A stretch of 64,000 nt of DNA, from the NCBI RefSeq assembly GCF_002846335.1, contig NZ_PJMQ01000001.1, forward strand, positions 5,332,001 through 5,396,000, in the 5' to 3' direction. The stretch's first letter is position 1. Every line of letters starts with the position of its first letter. This document shows positions 1 to 9,370 of this stretch, one piece after another. The position numbers and the translations under genes are program-made. Below the pieces are notes generated by a model, which was given only the letters and a program-made list of their open reading frames with translations, ran no database searches and was not told where the DNA came from. The DNA comes from Janthinobacterium sp. 61 (GTDB lineage Bacteria > Pseudomonadota > Gammaproteobacteria > Burkholderiales > Burkholderiaceae_D).

Positions 1-270
1 CACGTGATGACGGTGCGTATCCAGTCGCGCGAAGAAGTCGATGCGGCCGAACAGGCGCTGCAGCAGTCGCATGTGGAAAACGTGCACTACCAGCACGCCG
101 AATTCGACCCGAACGCGGCGCCGGAAGAACTGCTGGCGCCTACGGCTGGCGGCAACACGGACAACGTTGACGACATGAGCGTGAGCATGGGCGTCAAAGT
201 GGGCCGCAACGACCCATGTCCTTGCGGCAGCGGCAAGAAGTACAAAGCCTGTCATGGAAAATTGGCGTAA
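1..270 (+). CDS. secA: Preprotein translocase subunit SecA, C-terminal end (partial)
   Basis: The reading frame is open from the first base, so the gene begins upstream of the window; only the last 89 residues are visible. SecA is the ATPase motor that drives unfolded preproteins through SecYEG. The end carries the SEC-C zinc-binding module: [20 protein letters not shown] with CxCx8CH spacing, which in SecA binds zinc and SecB/phospholipid. The preceding 50 residues are an acidic, low-complexity linker, as expected in this family. A strong terminator follows 25 bp after the stop. A stand-alone SEC-C protein is possible, but the linker and the downstream argJ (a common betaproteobacterial neighbour of secA) favour SecA. 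Confidence 0.93.
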   Translation, partial: HVMTVRIQSREEVDAAEQALQQSHVENVHYQHAEFDPNAAPEELLAPTAGGNTDNVDDMSVSMGVKVGRNDPCPCGSGKKYKACHGKLA

Positions 271-295
271 AGCCGGTTTGGCAGCTTGAACAAGA

Positions 296-321
296 ACGGA
301 GACCGCGGTCTCCGTTTTTTT
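296..321 (+). terminator. Rho-independent terminator of secA
   Basis: A perfect 20-base self-complementary stretch (296-315, arms ACGGAGACCG / CGGTCTCCGT) runs straight into seven T (315-321). It lies 25 bp after the secA stop and separates secA from argJ. Confidence 0.9.
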
Positions 322-349
322 ATGCCGTTTCAATTTACGGGCGTGCATG

Positions 350-377
350 TTCAACGGCGCCGCGAAGGCGCTACAAT
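350..377 (+). promoter_or_regulatory. Probable sigma-70 promoter of argJ
   Basis: TTCAAC (350-355) and TACAAT (372-377) are separated by 16 bp, about 33 bp before the argJ start and just after the secA terminator. The -10 is good and the -35 is weak. Predicted by eye only. Confidence 0.45.
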
Positions 378-410
378 AGCGCTTCCATTTTCCCTCGCAG
401 AAGAACTCCT

Positions 411-1649
411 ATGGCCGTCAATTCTCCCAAGCCCGTCGCCGCCGACTTGAAAGCCGTCGCAGGCATTGAAATCGGTGTTGCCGAAGCCGGCATCAAAAAA
501 CCCAACCGCAAGGATTTGCTGGTATTGAAACTGGCACCGACGGCCACCGTGGCTGGCGTGTTCACCCTGAACCGCTTCTGCGCTGCGCCCGTGCAAATCT
601 CGAAAGCCAACCTGGCCGCCGTGACGGCTGGCGCCGCGCCGATCCGCGCGCTGCTGGTCAACACGGGCAACGCGAATGCGGGCACGGGCGAATCGGGCCT
701 GGCCGATGCGCAGGCCAGCTGCGCGGCGCTGGCCGAGCTGCTGGGCTGCGCGCCGCAGCAAATTCTGCCGTTTTCCACCGGCGTGATCCTCGAACCCCTG
801 CCCGTGCAGCGCCTGGTCGCCGGCTTGCCGCAAGCCGTGGCCGCGCTGACGTCGGACAACTGGTTCTCGGCCGCCGAAGCCATCATGACCACTGACACGC
901 AGCCAAAAGCGGGTTCGCGCACGGTCACCATCGGTGGCCACACGGTCACCTTGACGGGCATCAGCAAGGGCGCCGGCATGATCAAGCCGAACATGGCCAC
1001 CATGCTGGGCTTTTTGGCGTTTGACGCCACCGTGGCCCAGCCCGTGCTCGACCAGCTGGTGAAGCAGGCGGCCGACAAATCGTTCAACTGCATCACCATC
1101 GACGGCGACACGTCCACCAATGACTCGTTCATGCTGGTCGCCACGGGCGCCGGCAGCCTGGTCATCGATTCGATCGATTCGCCACACTATGCGGAACTGG
1201 CCGCTGCCGTCACCGAACTGTCGACCTTCCTGGCGCAAGCCATCGTGCGCGATGGCGAAGGCGCCACCAAGTTCATGACCGTGACCGTGGAAGACGGCCG
1301 CAACGTGGAAGAATGCCGCAAGATCGCCTATTCCATCGCCCATTCGCCATTGGTGAAAACGGCCTTCTTCGCCTCCGACCCGAACCTGGGCCGCATCCTG
1401 GCCGCCATCGGCTACGCGGGCGTGGACGACCTGGACGTGGGCCAGTTGAACCTGTACCTGGACGACGTGTGGGTGGCCAAGAATGGCGGCCGCAACCCGG
1501 ACTACCAGGAACAGGATGGCCAGCGCGTGATGCAGCAAAGCGAAATTACCATTCGCGTGAAGCTGGCTCGCGGCGAAGCCAAGGCGACCCTGTGGACATG
1601 CGACCTGTCGCATGACTACGTGTCGATCAACGCCGACTATCGCTCATGA
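411..1649 (+). CDS. argJ: Bifunctional glutamate N-acetyltransferase / amino-acid acetyltransferase ArgJ
   Basis: ArgJ transfers the acetyl group from N-acetylornithine to glutamate (and in bifunctional forms from acetyl-CoA), recycling acetyl in arginine synthesis in the cytoplasm. The protein is 412 residues, the usual ArgJ length. The self-cleavage site is visible at KPNMATML, where Thr197 becomes the N-terminal nucleophile of the beta chain; [11 protein letters not shown] and [11 protein letters not shown] are family signatures. The frame is open further upstream, but the ATG at 411 follows the promoter and gives the normal N-terminus MAVNSPKP. Its TGA overlaps the ATG of the next gene (ATGA), so the two are probably translationally coupled. 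Confidence 0.96.
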   Translation: MAVNSPKPVAADLKAVAGIEIGVAEAGIKKPNRKDLLVLKLAPTATVAGVFTLNRFCAAPVQISKANLAAVTAGAAPIRALLVNTGNANAGTGESGLADAQASCAALAELLGCAPQQILPFSTGVILEPLPVQRLVAGLPQAVAALTSDNWFSAAEAIMTTDTQPKAGSRTVTIGGHTVTLTGISKGAGMIKPNMATMLGFLAFDATVAQPVLDQLVKQAADKSFNCITIDGDTSTNDSFMLVATGAGSLVIDSIDSPHYAELAAAVTELSTFLAQAIVRDGEGATKFMTVTVEDGRNVEECRKIAYSIAHSPLVKTAFFASDPNLGRILAAIGYAGVDDLDVGQLNLYLDDVWVAKNGGRNPDYQEQDGQRVMQQSEITIRVKLARGEAKATLWTCDLSHDYVSINADYRS

Positions 1650-2512
1650 CCAGTCTCGATCTATTCCTGATCCGTGCCGAGGCCTTGCTGGCCAGGGTGG
1701 AAGCGATCTTGCCGCAGCCGATGCCCGCGCCGGACTGGAGCAGCTTTGCCTTCCGCTGGCGCCGGCGGCAGGGCGCAGCAGCGTATTTGCAGGCCGTGGC
1801 CCACGTGTCGTCCATCGCTTTGGACGACTTGCACAATATCGGCCCGCAAAAAGCGCAAATTGAACAGAACACGCGCCAGTTCGTTGCCAGCCGCCCGGCA
1901 AACAACGTGCTGCTGACGGGTGCGCGGGGTACGGGCAAGTCTTCCTTGATCAAGGCGTGCCTGAACCAGTTCGCTGGCCAGGGCCTGCGCCTGATCGAGG
2001 TGGACAAGGCCGACCTGGCCGACTTGCCCGACATCGTCGACCTGGTGGCGGCGCGTCCTGAGCGCTTCATCATCTTTTGCGACGACCTGTCGTTCGAAGA
2101 GGGCGAAAGCGGCTACAAGGCGCTGAAAGTGGCGCTCGACGGCAGCATCGCCGCACAATCGGACAATGTGCTGATCTACGCCACGTCGAATCGCCGTCAC
2201 CTGATGCCGGAACGCATGTCGGACAACACCAGCTACAAGACGGACGACGATGGCGATTTGCATCCAGGCGAGACGGTGGAAGAGAAAATCTCGCTGTCCG
2301 AGCGCTTCGGTCTGTGGCTGTCGTTCTACCCGTTCAAGCAGGACGACTATCTCGATATCGCCGCGCACTGGCTGGCCTCGTTTGGCTGCACGCCGGAACA
2401 GATCGCGCAAGCGCGCGGCGACGCCCTGCGCTGGGCCTTGCAGCGCGGTTCGCGCTCGGGGCGAGTGGCCTGGCAATTCGCGCGCGATTACGCGGGAAAG
2501 CTGCCGCAATGA
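1646..2512 (+). CDS. DUF815-family AAA ATP-binding protein
   Basis: 288-residue predicted cytoplasmic ATPase of the DUF815 family. Walker A is GARGTGKSS at residues 92-100 and Walker B is [10 protein letters not shown] near 141-150; further on, [11 protein letters not shown] resembles AAA sensor-1 and the C-terminal [13 protein letters not shown] ends the domain. The molecular role of DUF815 proteins is unknown; homologues often sit beside argJ and mutT in betaproteobacteria, as here. The start overlaps the argJ stop by four bases and the end overlaps the mutT start (ATGA), so argJ, this gene and mutT look like one operon. Confidence 0.88.
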   Translation: MTSLDLFLIRAEALLARVEAILPQPMPAPDWSSFAFRWRRRQGAAAYLQAVAHVSSIALDDLHNIGPQKAQIEQNTRQFVASRPANNVLLTGARGTGKSSLIKACLNQFAGQGLRLIEVDKADLADLPDIVDLVAARPERFIIFCDDLSFEEGESGYKALKVALDGSIAAQSDNVLIYATSNRRHLMPERMSDNTSYKTDDDGDLHPGETVEEKISLSERFGLWLSFYPFKQDDYLDIAAHWLASFGCTPEQIAQARGDALRWALQRGSRSGRVAWQFARDYAGKLPQ

Positions 2513-2943
2513 GCGAAGTGAGTTTGAAGGATAAAGTCCAGCCTGTTGATGTGGCCGTTGGCATCCTGATGAAGCCGAATGGCGATGTGCTGCTGGGCCA
2601 GCGCCCGGCAGGCAAACCGTATGACGGCTATTGGGAATTTCCTGGCGGCAAAGTCGAGCCGGGCGAGGCCATCCTCGATGCCTTGAAACGCGAGTTTGTC
2701 GAAGAGTTGGGGCTGTATATCGACAGTGCAGAGGCCTGGTGCGGCATAGAATATGTGTATCCTCACGCCCATGTGCGCCTGCATTTTTATATCAGCCGCG
2801 ATTGGCGGGGCGAGCCGCAAAGCCTGGAAGGGCAGGCGTTCGCCTGGCAGGGCACAGTCGGTGTGGAGCCCTTGCTGCCGGCCACCATTCCCCTGCTGGA
2901 ATGGCTCGATGAGGTGCGCCGGGAATCCCTGGCGCCTGCTTAG
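2509..2943 (+). CDS. mutT: MutT-type Nudix hydrolase (8-oxo-dGTP diphosphatase)
   Basis: 144-residue Nudix protein. The catalytic box GGKVEPGEAILDALKREF continuing to VEELG occupies about residues 46-68 and keeps all the metal-binding Glu residues of GX5EX7REUXEEXGU. The N-terminal strand PVDVAVGILMKPNGDVLLGQRP and WEFPGGK are typical of MutT, which removes 8-oxo-dGTP from the nucleotide pool. It is shorter than MutT-ThiE fusions and has no second domain. The ATG at 2509 overlaps the upstream stop; a longer frame beginning further upstream is a shadow of the DUF815 gene. Confidence 0.92.
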   Translation: MSEVSLKDKVQPVDVAVGILMKPNGDVLLGQRPAGKPYDGYWEFPGGKVEPGEAILDALKREFVEELGLYIDSAEAWCGIEYVYPHAHVRLHFYISRDWRGEPQSLEGQAFAWQGTVGVEPLLPATIPLLEWLDEVRRESLAPA

Positions 2944-3146
2944 TACACCTATCAAAACCTGCTGCGCGTCGGTATAGGCGGCCTGCGATGCTCACCGGCT
3001 CGGCGCCCCCGTACCTTCATACGGTTGCGCTTCTTGGCCACTTCTCACTTCCGCTAGCTACGGTTTTGTTAGGGGTTGTCAATGTCTACTTGTGCCAGCG
3101 GGCAGCGCCATGCTGCGCGCTGGCGCAAACTTTCCGCTTGCTTTCC

Positions 3147-3174
3147 TTGTATCGTGCGCGCTTTGCGCTACAGT
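3147..3174 (+). promoter_or_regulatory. Possible promoter of the toxin-antitoxin pair
   Basis: TTGTAT (3147-3152) and TACAGT (3169-3174) with a 16-bp spacer lie 28 bp before the antitoxin ATG. The rest of the 259-bp gap after mutT shows no convincing gene. Weak prediction. Confidence 0.3.
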
Positions 3175-3202
3175 ACTTGCATCAAGCACCGGGGAGTTTC
3201 GC

Positions 3203-3412
3203 ATGCCGCTGACACTGACCTTTACCGATACCGATGAATTGCTGATCGCCGCGTTGCACAAGCGTGCCCGTGCGCATGGGCGCAGCATCGAAGATGAGCA
3301 CCGCGACATCTTGCGCAGCGCCTTGCGGCCCCTGCCGAAGCGCCCGCTCGACGATATTTTGCGCAGCATGCCCGACGTGGGACCCGACACGGATTTCGAA
3401 CGCCGCTCCTGA
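3203..3412 (+). CDS. FitA/VapB-like ribbon-helix-helix antitoxin
   Basis: 69-residue protein, MPLTLTFTDTDELLIAALHK followed by RARAHGRSIEDEHRDILRSA. The pattern of a beta strand, a helix, then HGRS-E-E-R-IL is that of FitA-like (plasmid stability StbC-like) antitoxins, whose RHH domain dimerises and binds the operon promoter; the basic tail DDILRSMPDVGPDTDFERR would be the toxin-binding segment. GGGGAG lies 7 bp before the ATG. The toxin gene starts 6 bp after the stop, the standard arrangement. Confidence 0.82.
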   Translation: MPLTLTFTDTDELLIAALHKRARAHGRSIEDEHRDILRSALRPLPKRPLDDILRSMPDVGPDTDFERRS

Positions 3413-3418
3413 GCCGCC

Positions 3419-3835
3419 ATGCCCGCCTACCTGATCGATACGGATGTGATCATCGCGGCGCGCAAGGGCGGCGCTGCGCCGGCAGGCGTGGTCACTTTTT
3501 TCGAAAGGGTGCCGCCTGAGGCGCGCTATGTGCCGGTGCAGGTGATTGCGCAATTGCGCGCAGGCATACAGCGCAGCTGGCGGCGCGAAGCGGCGCTGGA
3601 GGCACTGGCACTGGAAGGCTGGCTGCAAGCCGTGCTGGCAGAGTACGCGCCGCGGCTGCTGGAATTCGACCTCGATTGCGCGCTTGTGTGCTCGCGCGTG
3701 CATGGTCGCGGCCACGCGCACGGCGTGGATGGACAGATCGCTGCGATGGGTATCGCCTATGGCTTGACGGTGCTTAGTGGCAGGCTCGACAGTTTCAGGG
3801 CAAAGGGGTTGCGCCTGGAAAATCCGTTCCGCTGA
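3419..3835 (+). CDS. FitB/VapC-like PIN-domain toxin
   Basis: 138 residues, the normal length for a PIN-domain ribonuclease toxin. The N-terminal MPAYLIDTDVIIAARKG carries the first metal-binding Asp (D7), and VDGQIAAMGIAYGLTVL with the following LDSF give the third and fourth acidic positions. Two features depart from the family: the usual Glu of the ELRxG motif is Gln45 (IAQLRAGI), and the usual T-R-N-x-x-D-F is SGRLDSF. The protein may therefore have weak or no nuclease activity. It converges on yacG with a 3-bp gap. Confidence 0.8.
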   Translation: MPAYLIDTDVIIAARKGGAAPAGVVTFFERVPPEARYVPVQVIAQLRAGIQRSWRREAALEALALEGWLQAVLAEYAPRLLEFDLDCALVCSRVHGRGHAHGVDGQIAAMGIAYGLTVLSGRLDSFRAKGLRLENPFR

Positions 3836-3838
3836 GAA

Positions 3839-4027
3839 TTACTGCGGTTTGTTGTCTTCGTCAGCCAGCGGATCTTCGAATGGATCGGCGGCGGGGATCG
3901 TGTATTTTTCTTCGGCCCAGGCGCCCAGGTCGATCTGCTTGCAGCGCTCCGAGCAGAAGGGGCGGAATTTGTTGGCCTCAGTCCATTCGACTTTGGCGGC
4001 ACAGGTAGGGCAGTTTACGACGGTCAT
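3839..4027 (-). CDS. yacG: DNA gyrase inhibitor YacG
   Basis: 62-residue zinc-ribbon protein. [10 protein letters not shown] and [20 protein letters not shown] form the CxxC...CxxxC zinc site and the family signature SERCKxIDLGxWxxExY. YacG binds GyrB and inhibits gyrase in E. coli. It is the last gene of the minus-strand pilC-pilD-coaE-zapD-yacG cluster and starts 11 bp after zapD. The acidic tail [15 protein letters not shown] is typical. Confidence 0.95.
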   Translation of the reverse strand: MTVVNCPTCAAKVEWTEANKFRPFCSERCKQIDLGAWAEEKYTIPAADPFEDPLADEDNKPQ

Positions 4028-4038
4028 GGTAATAACAG

Positions 4039-4794
4039 TTAAAAATTACAGAGCGTGAGCTCGAACGGGACATCTTCTTCCAGCGGCTTGGGCTTCAGGT
4101 CGCCGCCCTGGGTGGTGAAGCGTACCCACAGCATATATTTGTTGGCGGAAATTTCCGGGATGGCGCCGCTGTTTTCATCCAGGCTCAAGCGCAGCATCTG
4201 GTACACCTTGCCTTGCAGCATTTGTTGGTAGCTGCCGCCATTGGCGATCAGTTTAACGGGTCCGCCGGAATCGCGCAGCAGGCGCAATACCAGGGCCAGT
4301 GCATCGAACAGCGGTGCCAGCGGGGCAAACCAGGCGTGGATGTCGGTCAGGCGTTGCTCGGAACTGCGTTTTTGCCAGGCAAAGTAGGACGGCAAGTCAA
4401 ATTCGCAGGCGCCGCCCGGGATGATGGTACGGCCGCGGATGCTCATCAGCCATTCATTGTCGCGGATATTCTGGCCCGTCTTGCCTTGCGCCGCCACCAG
4501 GGCGCCGCTGACACTGTCGAGTTCACCAAGGATGGCGTCCAGGGTTTCCGGCTCCACATTCGGATTGCTGCGGTAGCCCAGCAGGCTCTGGCGCTGGCGC
4601 TCGAGTTCCTGCAACAGGTCGGACTTCAGGTCGGCGCGGCCGGCCACTTCGAGCATGTCGAAAATAGTTGCCAAGGCAACATGATGCTGCATTGCGTGCT
4701 CTTGCTGGATGAAGAACTTGAATTTGTCGTACAGGTCTTCCAGCCGCAACAAGGTACGTATGCGTTCGTTGAAAGGGTATTCGTAGACAATCAA
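4039..4794 (-). CDS. zapD: Cell division protein ZapD
   Basis: ZapD (DUF1342) cross-links FtsZ filaments at the division ring. The protein begins [20 protein letters not shown], the family N-terminus, and continues with the alpha-helical and C-terminal beta domains expected ([17 protein letters not shown]). The frame stays open upstream to an ATG at 4845, adding MVQNHGIVCRSLLKGII, which does not look like ZapD; I chose the TTG at 4794, preceded by AAGGGA six bases upstream, giving 251 residues. coaE lies 62 bp upstream. Confidence 0.9.
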   Translation of the reverse strand: MIVYEYPFNERIRTLLRLEDLYDKFKFFIQQEHAMQHHVALATIFDMLEVAGRADLKSDLLQELERQRQSLLGYRSNPNVEPETLDAILGELDSVSGALVAAQGKTGQNIRDNEWLMSIRGRTIIPGGACEFDLPSYFAWQKRSSEQRLTDIHAWFAPLAPLFDALALVLRLLRDSGGPVKLIANGGSYQQMLQGKVYQMLRLSLDENSGAIPEISANKYMLWVRFTTQGGDLKPKPLEEDVPFELTLCNF

Positions 4795-4856
4795 AATAAT
4801 TCCCTTAAGTAAGGACCTGCAAACAATCCCGTGATTTTGAACCAAGCGTCGACAAA

Positions 4857-5504
4857 TTACAAACGTTGCGGCCCGATTCCGGCCATTCTTTTTGAAAATG
4901 CCAGATATAAATCGTGCAACTGGGCAATCTGCGGCTCCAGGGCGGCCAAATCGCCGTTATTGTCGATCACATCGTCCGCCGCCGCCAGGCGCATGGCGCG
5001 CGTGGCTTGCGTCGCCATGATGGCGTTGACTTGTTCTTCCGATAAACCATTGCGCGCCATCACGCGCGACACTTGCAGGCTTTCCAGGCAATCGATGACC
5101 AGCACGCGGTTGACACGCTCCACCCATCCGCCGGACTCGACGAGCAAGGGCACGGCAAAGATCACATAGCTGCCCGTCGCTGCGGCGGCGGCCGCCAGGG
5201 TGGCCTGGCGGATGCGCGGATGCAGGATGGCTTCCAGTCTTGCCTTGGCGGCGGCGTCGGAAAACACGAGCTTGCGCATCCTGGTACGGTCGAGGGCCCC
5301 GCGCGCATCGGCGTAGTCGGGACCAAATTCCGCCACCAGGGCTGGCATGGCCGCGCCATTGGGCGCCGTCAGGCTGTGCGCGATCAGGTCGGTGTCAACA
5401 ATGGTGGCGCCGCGCGCGGCGAACAGGTCGGCCACCGTGCTCTTGCCGCAACCGATGCCGCCGGTGAGTCCCACGCTGAAATAAGGGGCGTCTTGTCGTT
5501 GCAT
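4857..5504 (-). CDS. coaE: Dephospho-CoA kinase CoaE
   Basis: CoaE phosphorylates dephospho-CoA at the 3'-hydroxyl, the last step of coenzyme A synthesis. 215 residues; the P-loop GGIGCGKST is at 15-23, followed by the CoaE signature [26 protein letters not shown] and the late [14 protein letters not shown] motif (here VIDNNGDL). The ATG at 5504 is preceded by AAGGAT. It lies between pilD and zapD, a conserved gene order in gammaproteobacteria and betaproteobacteria. Confidence 0.96.
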   Translation of the reverse strand: MQRQDAPYFSVGLTGGIGCGKSTVADLFAARGATIVDTDLIAHSLTAPNGAAMPALVAEFGPDYADARGALDRTRMRKLVFSDAAAKARLEAILHPRIRQATLAAAAAATGSYVIFAVPLLVESGGWVERVNRVLVIDCLESLQVSRVMARNGLSEEQVNAIMATQATRAMRLAAADDVIDNNGDLAALEPQIAQLHDLYLAFSKRMAGIGPQRL

Positions 5505-5538
5505 GTGTTTATCCTTAGGGTGTGCAGCGCCGTGCGGG

Positions 5539-6408
5539 TCAGCTGGTCAGCCCGAGCGTGAGGCGCGATAGGGGCGTGCCGTACAGCAGCGCAATCAGGC
5601 CTGCCGCCGCCAGGTAGGGGCCGAATGGAATCGGTTTGTCGCGTCCCCGCTTGGCAAACACGATCAGGCCGATGCCAACCACGGCACCGACCAGCGACGA
5701 CAATAATATGATCGTCGGCAGCATGGTCCAGCCGAGCCACGCACCGAGCGCCGCCAGCAATTTGAAGTCACCATAGCCCATTCCCTCCTTGCCTGTCGCC
5801 AGCTTGAAGGCCCAATAGACGGCCCACAGGGTCAGATAGCCGGCGGCGGCGCCGATGACGGCATCCTGCAGGGGCACGAAGGTGCCATTGATATTGACCA
5901 GCAGACCCGCCCACAGCAAGGGAAAGGTCAGGTCGTCCGGCAGCATTTGCGTGTCGGCATCGATGAAGGTCATGGCGATCAGCAGCCAGGCAAACACGAG
6001 GGTGGCCAGGCCCGTCCAGCCGCTGCCGAAGTGCCAGATCAAGATGGCCGACAGTGCAGCCGTCAGCAGTTCCACCAGCGGATAGCGCACGGAGATGGGC
6101 GCCTGGCAGGCGCTGCACTTGCCGCGCAGCAGCAGGTAGCTGATGACGGGGATATTTTCCATGGCGGTGATGCTGTGGCCGCAAGCGGTGCAGTTCGAAT
6201 GCGGTAGCATCAGGTTGTAGCGGTCCGTGTGCGGCAAGGGCAAGCCGCTTTCTTCCGCCACGTAATTATCGGATTCACGCTGCATCATTTTTGGCACGCG
6301 GTGGATCACCACATTCAGGAAGCTGCCGACGATCAGGCCGAACAGGGCGGCGACAAGGGCGACGGGCAGGGTGCCGGGCGCAGCGAACAGCAGGGTATCT
6401 TGCAGCAT
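5539..6408 (-). CDS. pilD: Prepilin leader peptidase / N-methyltransferase PilD
   Basis: PilD cleaves and N-methylates type IV prepilins and type II pseudopilins in the inner membrane. 289 residues with about eight hydrophobic segments. The N-terminal methylase-associated domain has [12 protein letters not shown] and the cytoplasmic zinc site C73-x2-C76 ... C98-x2-C101. The aspartyl protease residues are in [14 protein letters not shown] and GYGDFKLL (GxGD). The open frame extends upstream to 6519, overlapping pilC, but the ATG at 6408 ([10 protein letters not shown]) gives the normal N-terminus. Downstream of pilC by 107 bp. Confidence 0.94.
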   Translation of the reverse strand: MLQDTLLFAAPGTLPVALVAALFGLIVGSFLNVVIHRVPKMMQRESDNYVAEESGLPLPHTDRYNLMLPHSNCTACGHSITAMENIPVISYLLLRGKCSACQAPISVRYPLVELLTAALSAILIWHFGSGWTGLATLVFAWLLIAMTFIDADTQMLPDDLTFPLLWAGLLVNINGTFVPLQDAVIGAAAGYLTLWAVYWAFKLATGKEGMGYGDFKLLAALGAWLGWTMLPTIILLSSLVGAVVGIGLIVFAKRGRDKPIPFGPYLAAAGLIALLYGTPLSRLTLGLTS

Positions 6409-6515
6409 GGTGGATTTGTCTGAGGTGAAGATCGTTGCCGCGCAAACATTGCCTGGCATTGCCGTAGTGTAAAACATCTGCCAGCACGTGGGGACGTTTT
6501 GCGCGGGGCGCGAAG

Positions 6516-7712
6516 TCAAATCACGGCGCCCAGCTTGAAAATCGGCAAATACAGGGCAATCACGAGTGAACCGACCAGCACGCCCAGCACCACTATCAGC
6601 GCCGGTTCCAGCAGCGCGGAAAGGGTGGCCACCGTGGCGTCGATGTCCGCCTCGATGATCTCGGCAGCGCGCGACAGCATGGCGTCGAGGGCACCCGATT
6701 GCTCGCCGATCAGGGCAAGTTGCGTCAGCAGCGGGGGAAACACGGCGCTGTGCTCCATGGCCAAGGCCAGGCTGCCGCCGGCGCGGATTTCACGCTCGAT
6801 GCGCATCGTCGCCTCCTGGTACAGCGCGTGGCCGGAGGCGGCACCCACCAGGCCGAGCGAGTCGAGCAGTGGCACGCCGGCGGCAAACATGGCGGCCAGG
6901 GTGCGCGTCCAGCGGGCAATCGCCGCCTTGCGCAACAGTGGGCCGAACACGGGCAGGCGCAATGCCCGCAGTTGCACGTTGCGCCGCAAGGCGGGCCAGC
7001 GGCGCCAGGCCAGGTGCGATAACAGGCAGGCCAGCAGCAGCGTCGCGAGCAAGGCCAGCCAGTAGCGCACGAGAAAGGCCGACAAGCCCATGACGACCAG
7101 GGTGGGCAGGGGCAATGGTGCACCGAAGCTGTCGAATACCTGCCGGAAGGCGGGTACGACCACACTCATGATGATGGCCGTGACGACGATGGCGACGAGT
7201 ACGATGGCGAGCGGATACATCAGTGCGCCGCGTACTTGCCGCCGCAGCACGATGGATTTTTCCTGGTGCGTGGCCAGGCGCGCCAGCAAGTTCTGCACGA
7301 TGCCCGCCTGTTCGCCGGCCGCCAGCAGGTTGCAATACAGCTCGTCAAACAGTAACGGAAACTGGCGGAAGGCCTGCTGCAGGCTGCTGCCCGCTTCGAT
7401 GTCGTGGCGCAAGTCTCGCATCAGCTCGGTGACGGCGGGTTTGGCATGGCCCTTGCCGGCGATGTCGAAGGCGTGCAGCAGTGGCACGCCGGCCGCCATC
7501 ATGGTCGACAGCTGGCGCGTGAACAGTGCAATATCCTTATGCGTGATGGCCTTGCCTGGCGCGGCGCGAGCAGCCTGTACCCTGGTGGCGAGGATGCCCT
7601 GGCGCCGCAAGGCCATGCCGGCTGCGGTGGCATCGGCGGCGCGCAAGATGCCATCGACCGCCTTGCCATGGCGGTCGGTGCCCTTCCATGCAAACCGCCG
7701 CTCGACCACCAT
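6516..7712 (-). CDS. pilC: Type II secretion F family protein / type IV pilus platform protein PilC
   Basis: 398-residue inner-membrane platform protein for pilus assembly. It has two GspF domains: the first around IALFTRQLSTMMAAGVPLLH and LLAAGEQAGIVQNLL, the second around RWTRTLAAMFAAGVPLLDSL and LALIGEQSGALDAML, with membrane segments after each. The start at 7712 is preceded by AGGAGG five bases upstream; a GTG at 7718 is in frame but overlaps that ribosome site. In most relatives the pilB ATPase gene stands directly upstream; here an unrelated transporter ends 74 bp away, so pilB must be elsewhere. Confidence 0.92.
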   Translation of the reverse strand: MVVERRFAWKGTDRHGKAVDGILRAADATAAGMALRRQGILATRVQAARAAPGKAITHKDIALFTRQLSTMMAAGVPLLHAFDIAGKGHAKPAVTELMRDLRHDIEAGSSLQQAFRQFPLLFDELYCNLLAAGEQAGIVQNLLARLATHQEKSIVLRRQVRGALMYPLAIVLVAIVVTAIIMSVVVPAFRQVFDSFGAPLPLPTLVVMGLSAFLVRYWLALLATLLLACLLSHLAWRRWPALRRNVQLRALRLPVFGPLLRKAAIARWTRTLAAMFAAGVPLLDSLGLVGAASGHALYQEATMRIEREIRAGGSLALAMEHSAVFPPLLTQLALIGEQSGALDAMLSRAAEIIEADIDATVATLSALLEPALIVVLGVLVGSLVIALYLPIFKLGAVI

Positions 7713-7785
7713 GCGCACCTCCTGCCATCACGGTAGCAGCGTCAGGCAAAAGCACCAGCCGCGCTGGCGGCAAGCTTGATCTGGC

Positions 7786-9258
7786 TCAGCTTTTTGTGGT
7801 TTGTACTTCCGTTTGCACAAGGGCCTGGGCTTTCACGTCGGCCGCTTCTTCCTCGTCGCTGTCCGTGCCCTTGCTGATGCTTTCGCCATCGTCGCGGCGC
7901 AAGGTCCAGAACGTCAGCGAGGACAGCACCGTCAGGGCAGCGAGGGTGAGGAAGGCGTGGTGCAGGGCCGTGCTGAGCATGGCGCGGTCCGACTGCGGCA
8001 TGTCGCCAAGGTACCAGCCCGTGATCAGCGAACCGAAGGCCAGGCCAAAGCTCATCGACAGTTGCTGCATCGAGCTGGCGATGGTGCTGGCCATGCTGGA
8101 GTCGGCCTTGTCGACGTCGGCATACGCGATGGTGTTCATGCTGGAAAATTGCAGCGAATTGAAAAAGCCCATGCACAGGCTGATAGCGACGATCACGTAC
8201 AGCGGTGTACCCGCGCCTACTTGCGAAAACATGGCGATGGTGATGCCGATCAGCACAGTATTGACGATCAGTACCTGGCGGTAGCCGAAGCGGGCCAGCA
8301 CGCGCGCGGAAATGAATTTCATGCCCATGGCGGCAGCGGCCGACGGCATCATCAGCAAGCCCGACTGCCAGGCGGGCAGGCCCAGACCCAGCTGGTACAG
8401 CAGCGGCAAGAGAAAGGGCAGGCCGCCCACGCCCAGGCGGGTGACGAAGCCGCCTACCACGGAGACGCGGAAGGTGCGGATCTTGAACAGGGTCAGGCGC
8501 AGCAGCGGGTGCAGCACTTCGCTCGAATGCCAGGCGTACGCGGCGAGCAGGCTGATGGAAATGAACAGCAGTACGGCCGCCGAGGTAGGGTCGATCTTGT
8601 GCTCGCCAAAGATTTCCAGCAGCCAGGACAGCAGCGCGATGCCCGTGCCGAACAGCACCAGGCCGATCAGGTCCAGCGGACGCGGTTTGTCGCCGTAGTA
8701 ATCGGGCATGTAGCGGTGCGCCAGGTACAGCGCCGCCAGGCCCACGGGGACGTTGACGAAGAAAATCTCGCGCCACGACAGCCAGTGCACGATCAAACCA
8801 CCCACCGTGGGGCCCAGCAGGGGCCCGATCAAGGCGGGGATGATGACGAAATTCATGGCCGCCAGTAATTGCGACTTGGGAAACGTGCGGATGATGGTGA
8901 GCCTGCCCACCGGCATCATCATGGCCGCGCCCACCCCTTGCAGCAGGCGCGCGGCCACCAGCATGGGCGCATTCACGGACAGACCGCACAGGATGGAGGC
9001 GATGGTGAAGATGGCAACGGCGGCGGAAAACACGCGCCGCGTACCGAAGCGGTCGGCCATCCAGCCGCTGATGGGAATGCACACGGCCAGGCTCAGGATG
9101 TAGCTGGTGACGACAGCCTTGAGACTGAGCGGCGTCACATGCAGGCTGGCGGCCATGGCGGGGATGGCGGTGTTGACGATGGTGGAGTCGAGTTGCTCCA
9201 TGAATAGGGCGGTGGCAACCACCCAGGGAAGGTAGCTTTTAACGGGGGAACTGGTCAT
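7786..9258 (-). CDS. DHA2-family MFS multidrug efflux transporter
   Basis: 490-residue inner-membrane drug:proton antiporter of the EmrB/QacA (14-helix, DHA2) type. LDSTIVNTAIPAMA in helix 1 is the DHA2 signature, GWMADRFGTRRVF is MFS motif A between helices 2 and 3, and LLQGVGAAMMMPVGRL matches motif B/C. No partner membrane-fusion protein gene is adjacent, and no regulator gene lies beside it. A palindrome about 110 bp upstream could be an operator. The substrate cannot be read from sequence. Confidence 0.88.
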   Translation of the reverse strand: MTSSPVKSYLPWVVATALFMEQLDSTIVNTAIPAMAASLHVTPLSLKAVVTSYILSLAVCIPISGWMADRFGTRRVFSAAVAIFTIASILCGLSVNAPMLVAARLLQGVGAAMMMPVGRLTIIRTFPKSQLLAAMNFVIIPALIGPLLGPTVGGLIVHWLSWREIFFVNVPVGLAALYLAHRYMPDYYGDKPRPLDLIGLVLFGTGIALLSWLLEIFGEHKIDPTSAAVLLFISISLLAAYAWHSSEVLHPLLRLTLFKIRTFRVSVVGGFVTRLGVGGLPFLLPLLYQLGLGLPAWQSGLLMMPSAAAAMGMKFISARVLARFGYRQVLIVNTVLIGITIAMFSQVGAGTPLYVIVAISLCMGFFNSLQFSSMNTIAYADVDKADSSMASTIASSMQQLSMSFGLAFGSLITGWYLGDMPQSDRAMLSTALHHAFLTLAALTVLSSLTFWTLRRDDGESISKGTDSDEEEAADVKAQALVQTEVQTTKS

Positions 9259-9370
9259 GGATGCGAGCCTGAGGAGGAGAAACGGAGCCGACAGTACGAT
9301 GAATTGTCACATAAATGGCGCAGGCGTGCCGCCCGCGCCATCCATTTTGACAGCGTGCCGGTGGCAGAGT

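Noticed and set aside
351-1613. 420-residue minus-strand open frame opposite argJ
   Set aside because: Composition is His/Arg/Gly-rich shadow translation of a GC-rich gene; argJ is unmistakable on the plus strand.
2988-3212. 74-residue frame between mutT and the antitoxin
   Set aside because: No ribosome site or family resemblance, and it overlaps the antitoxin start.
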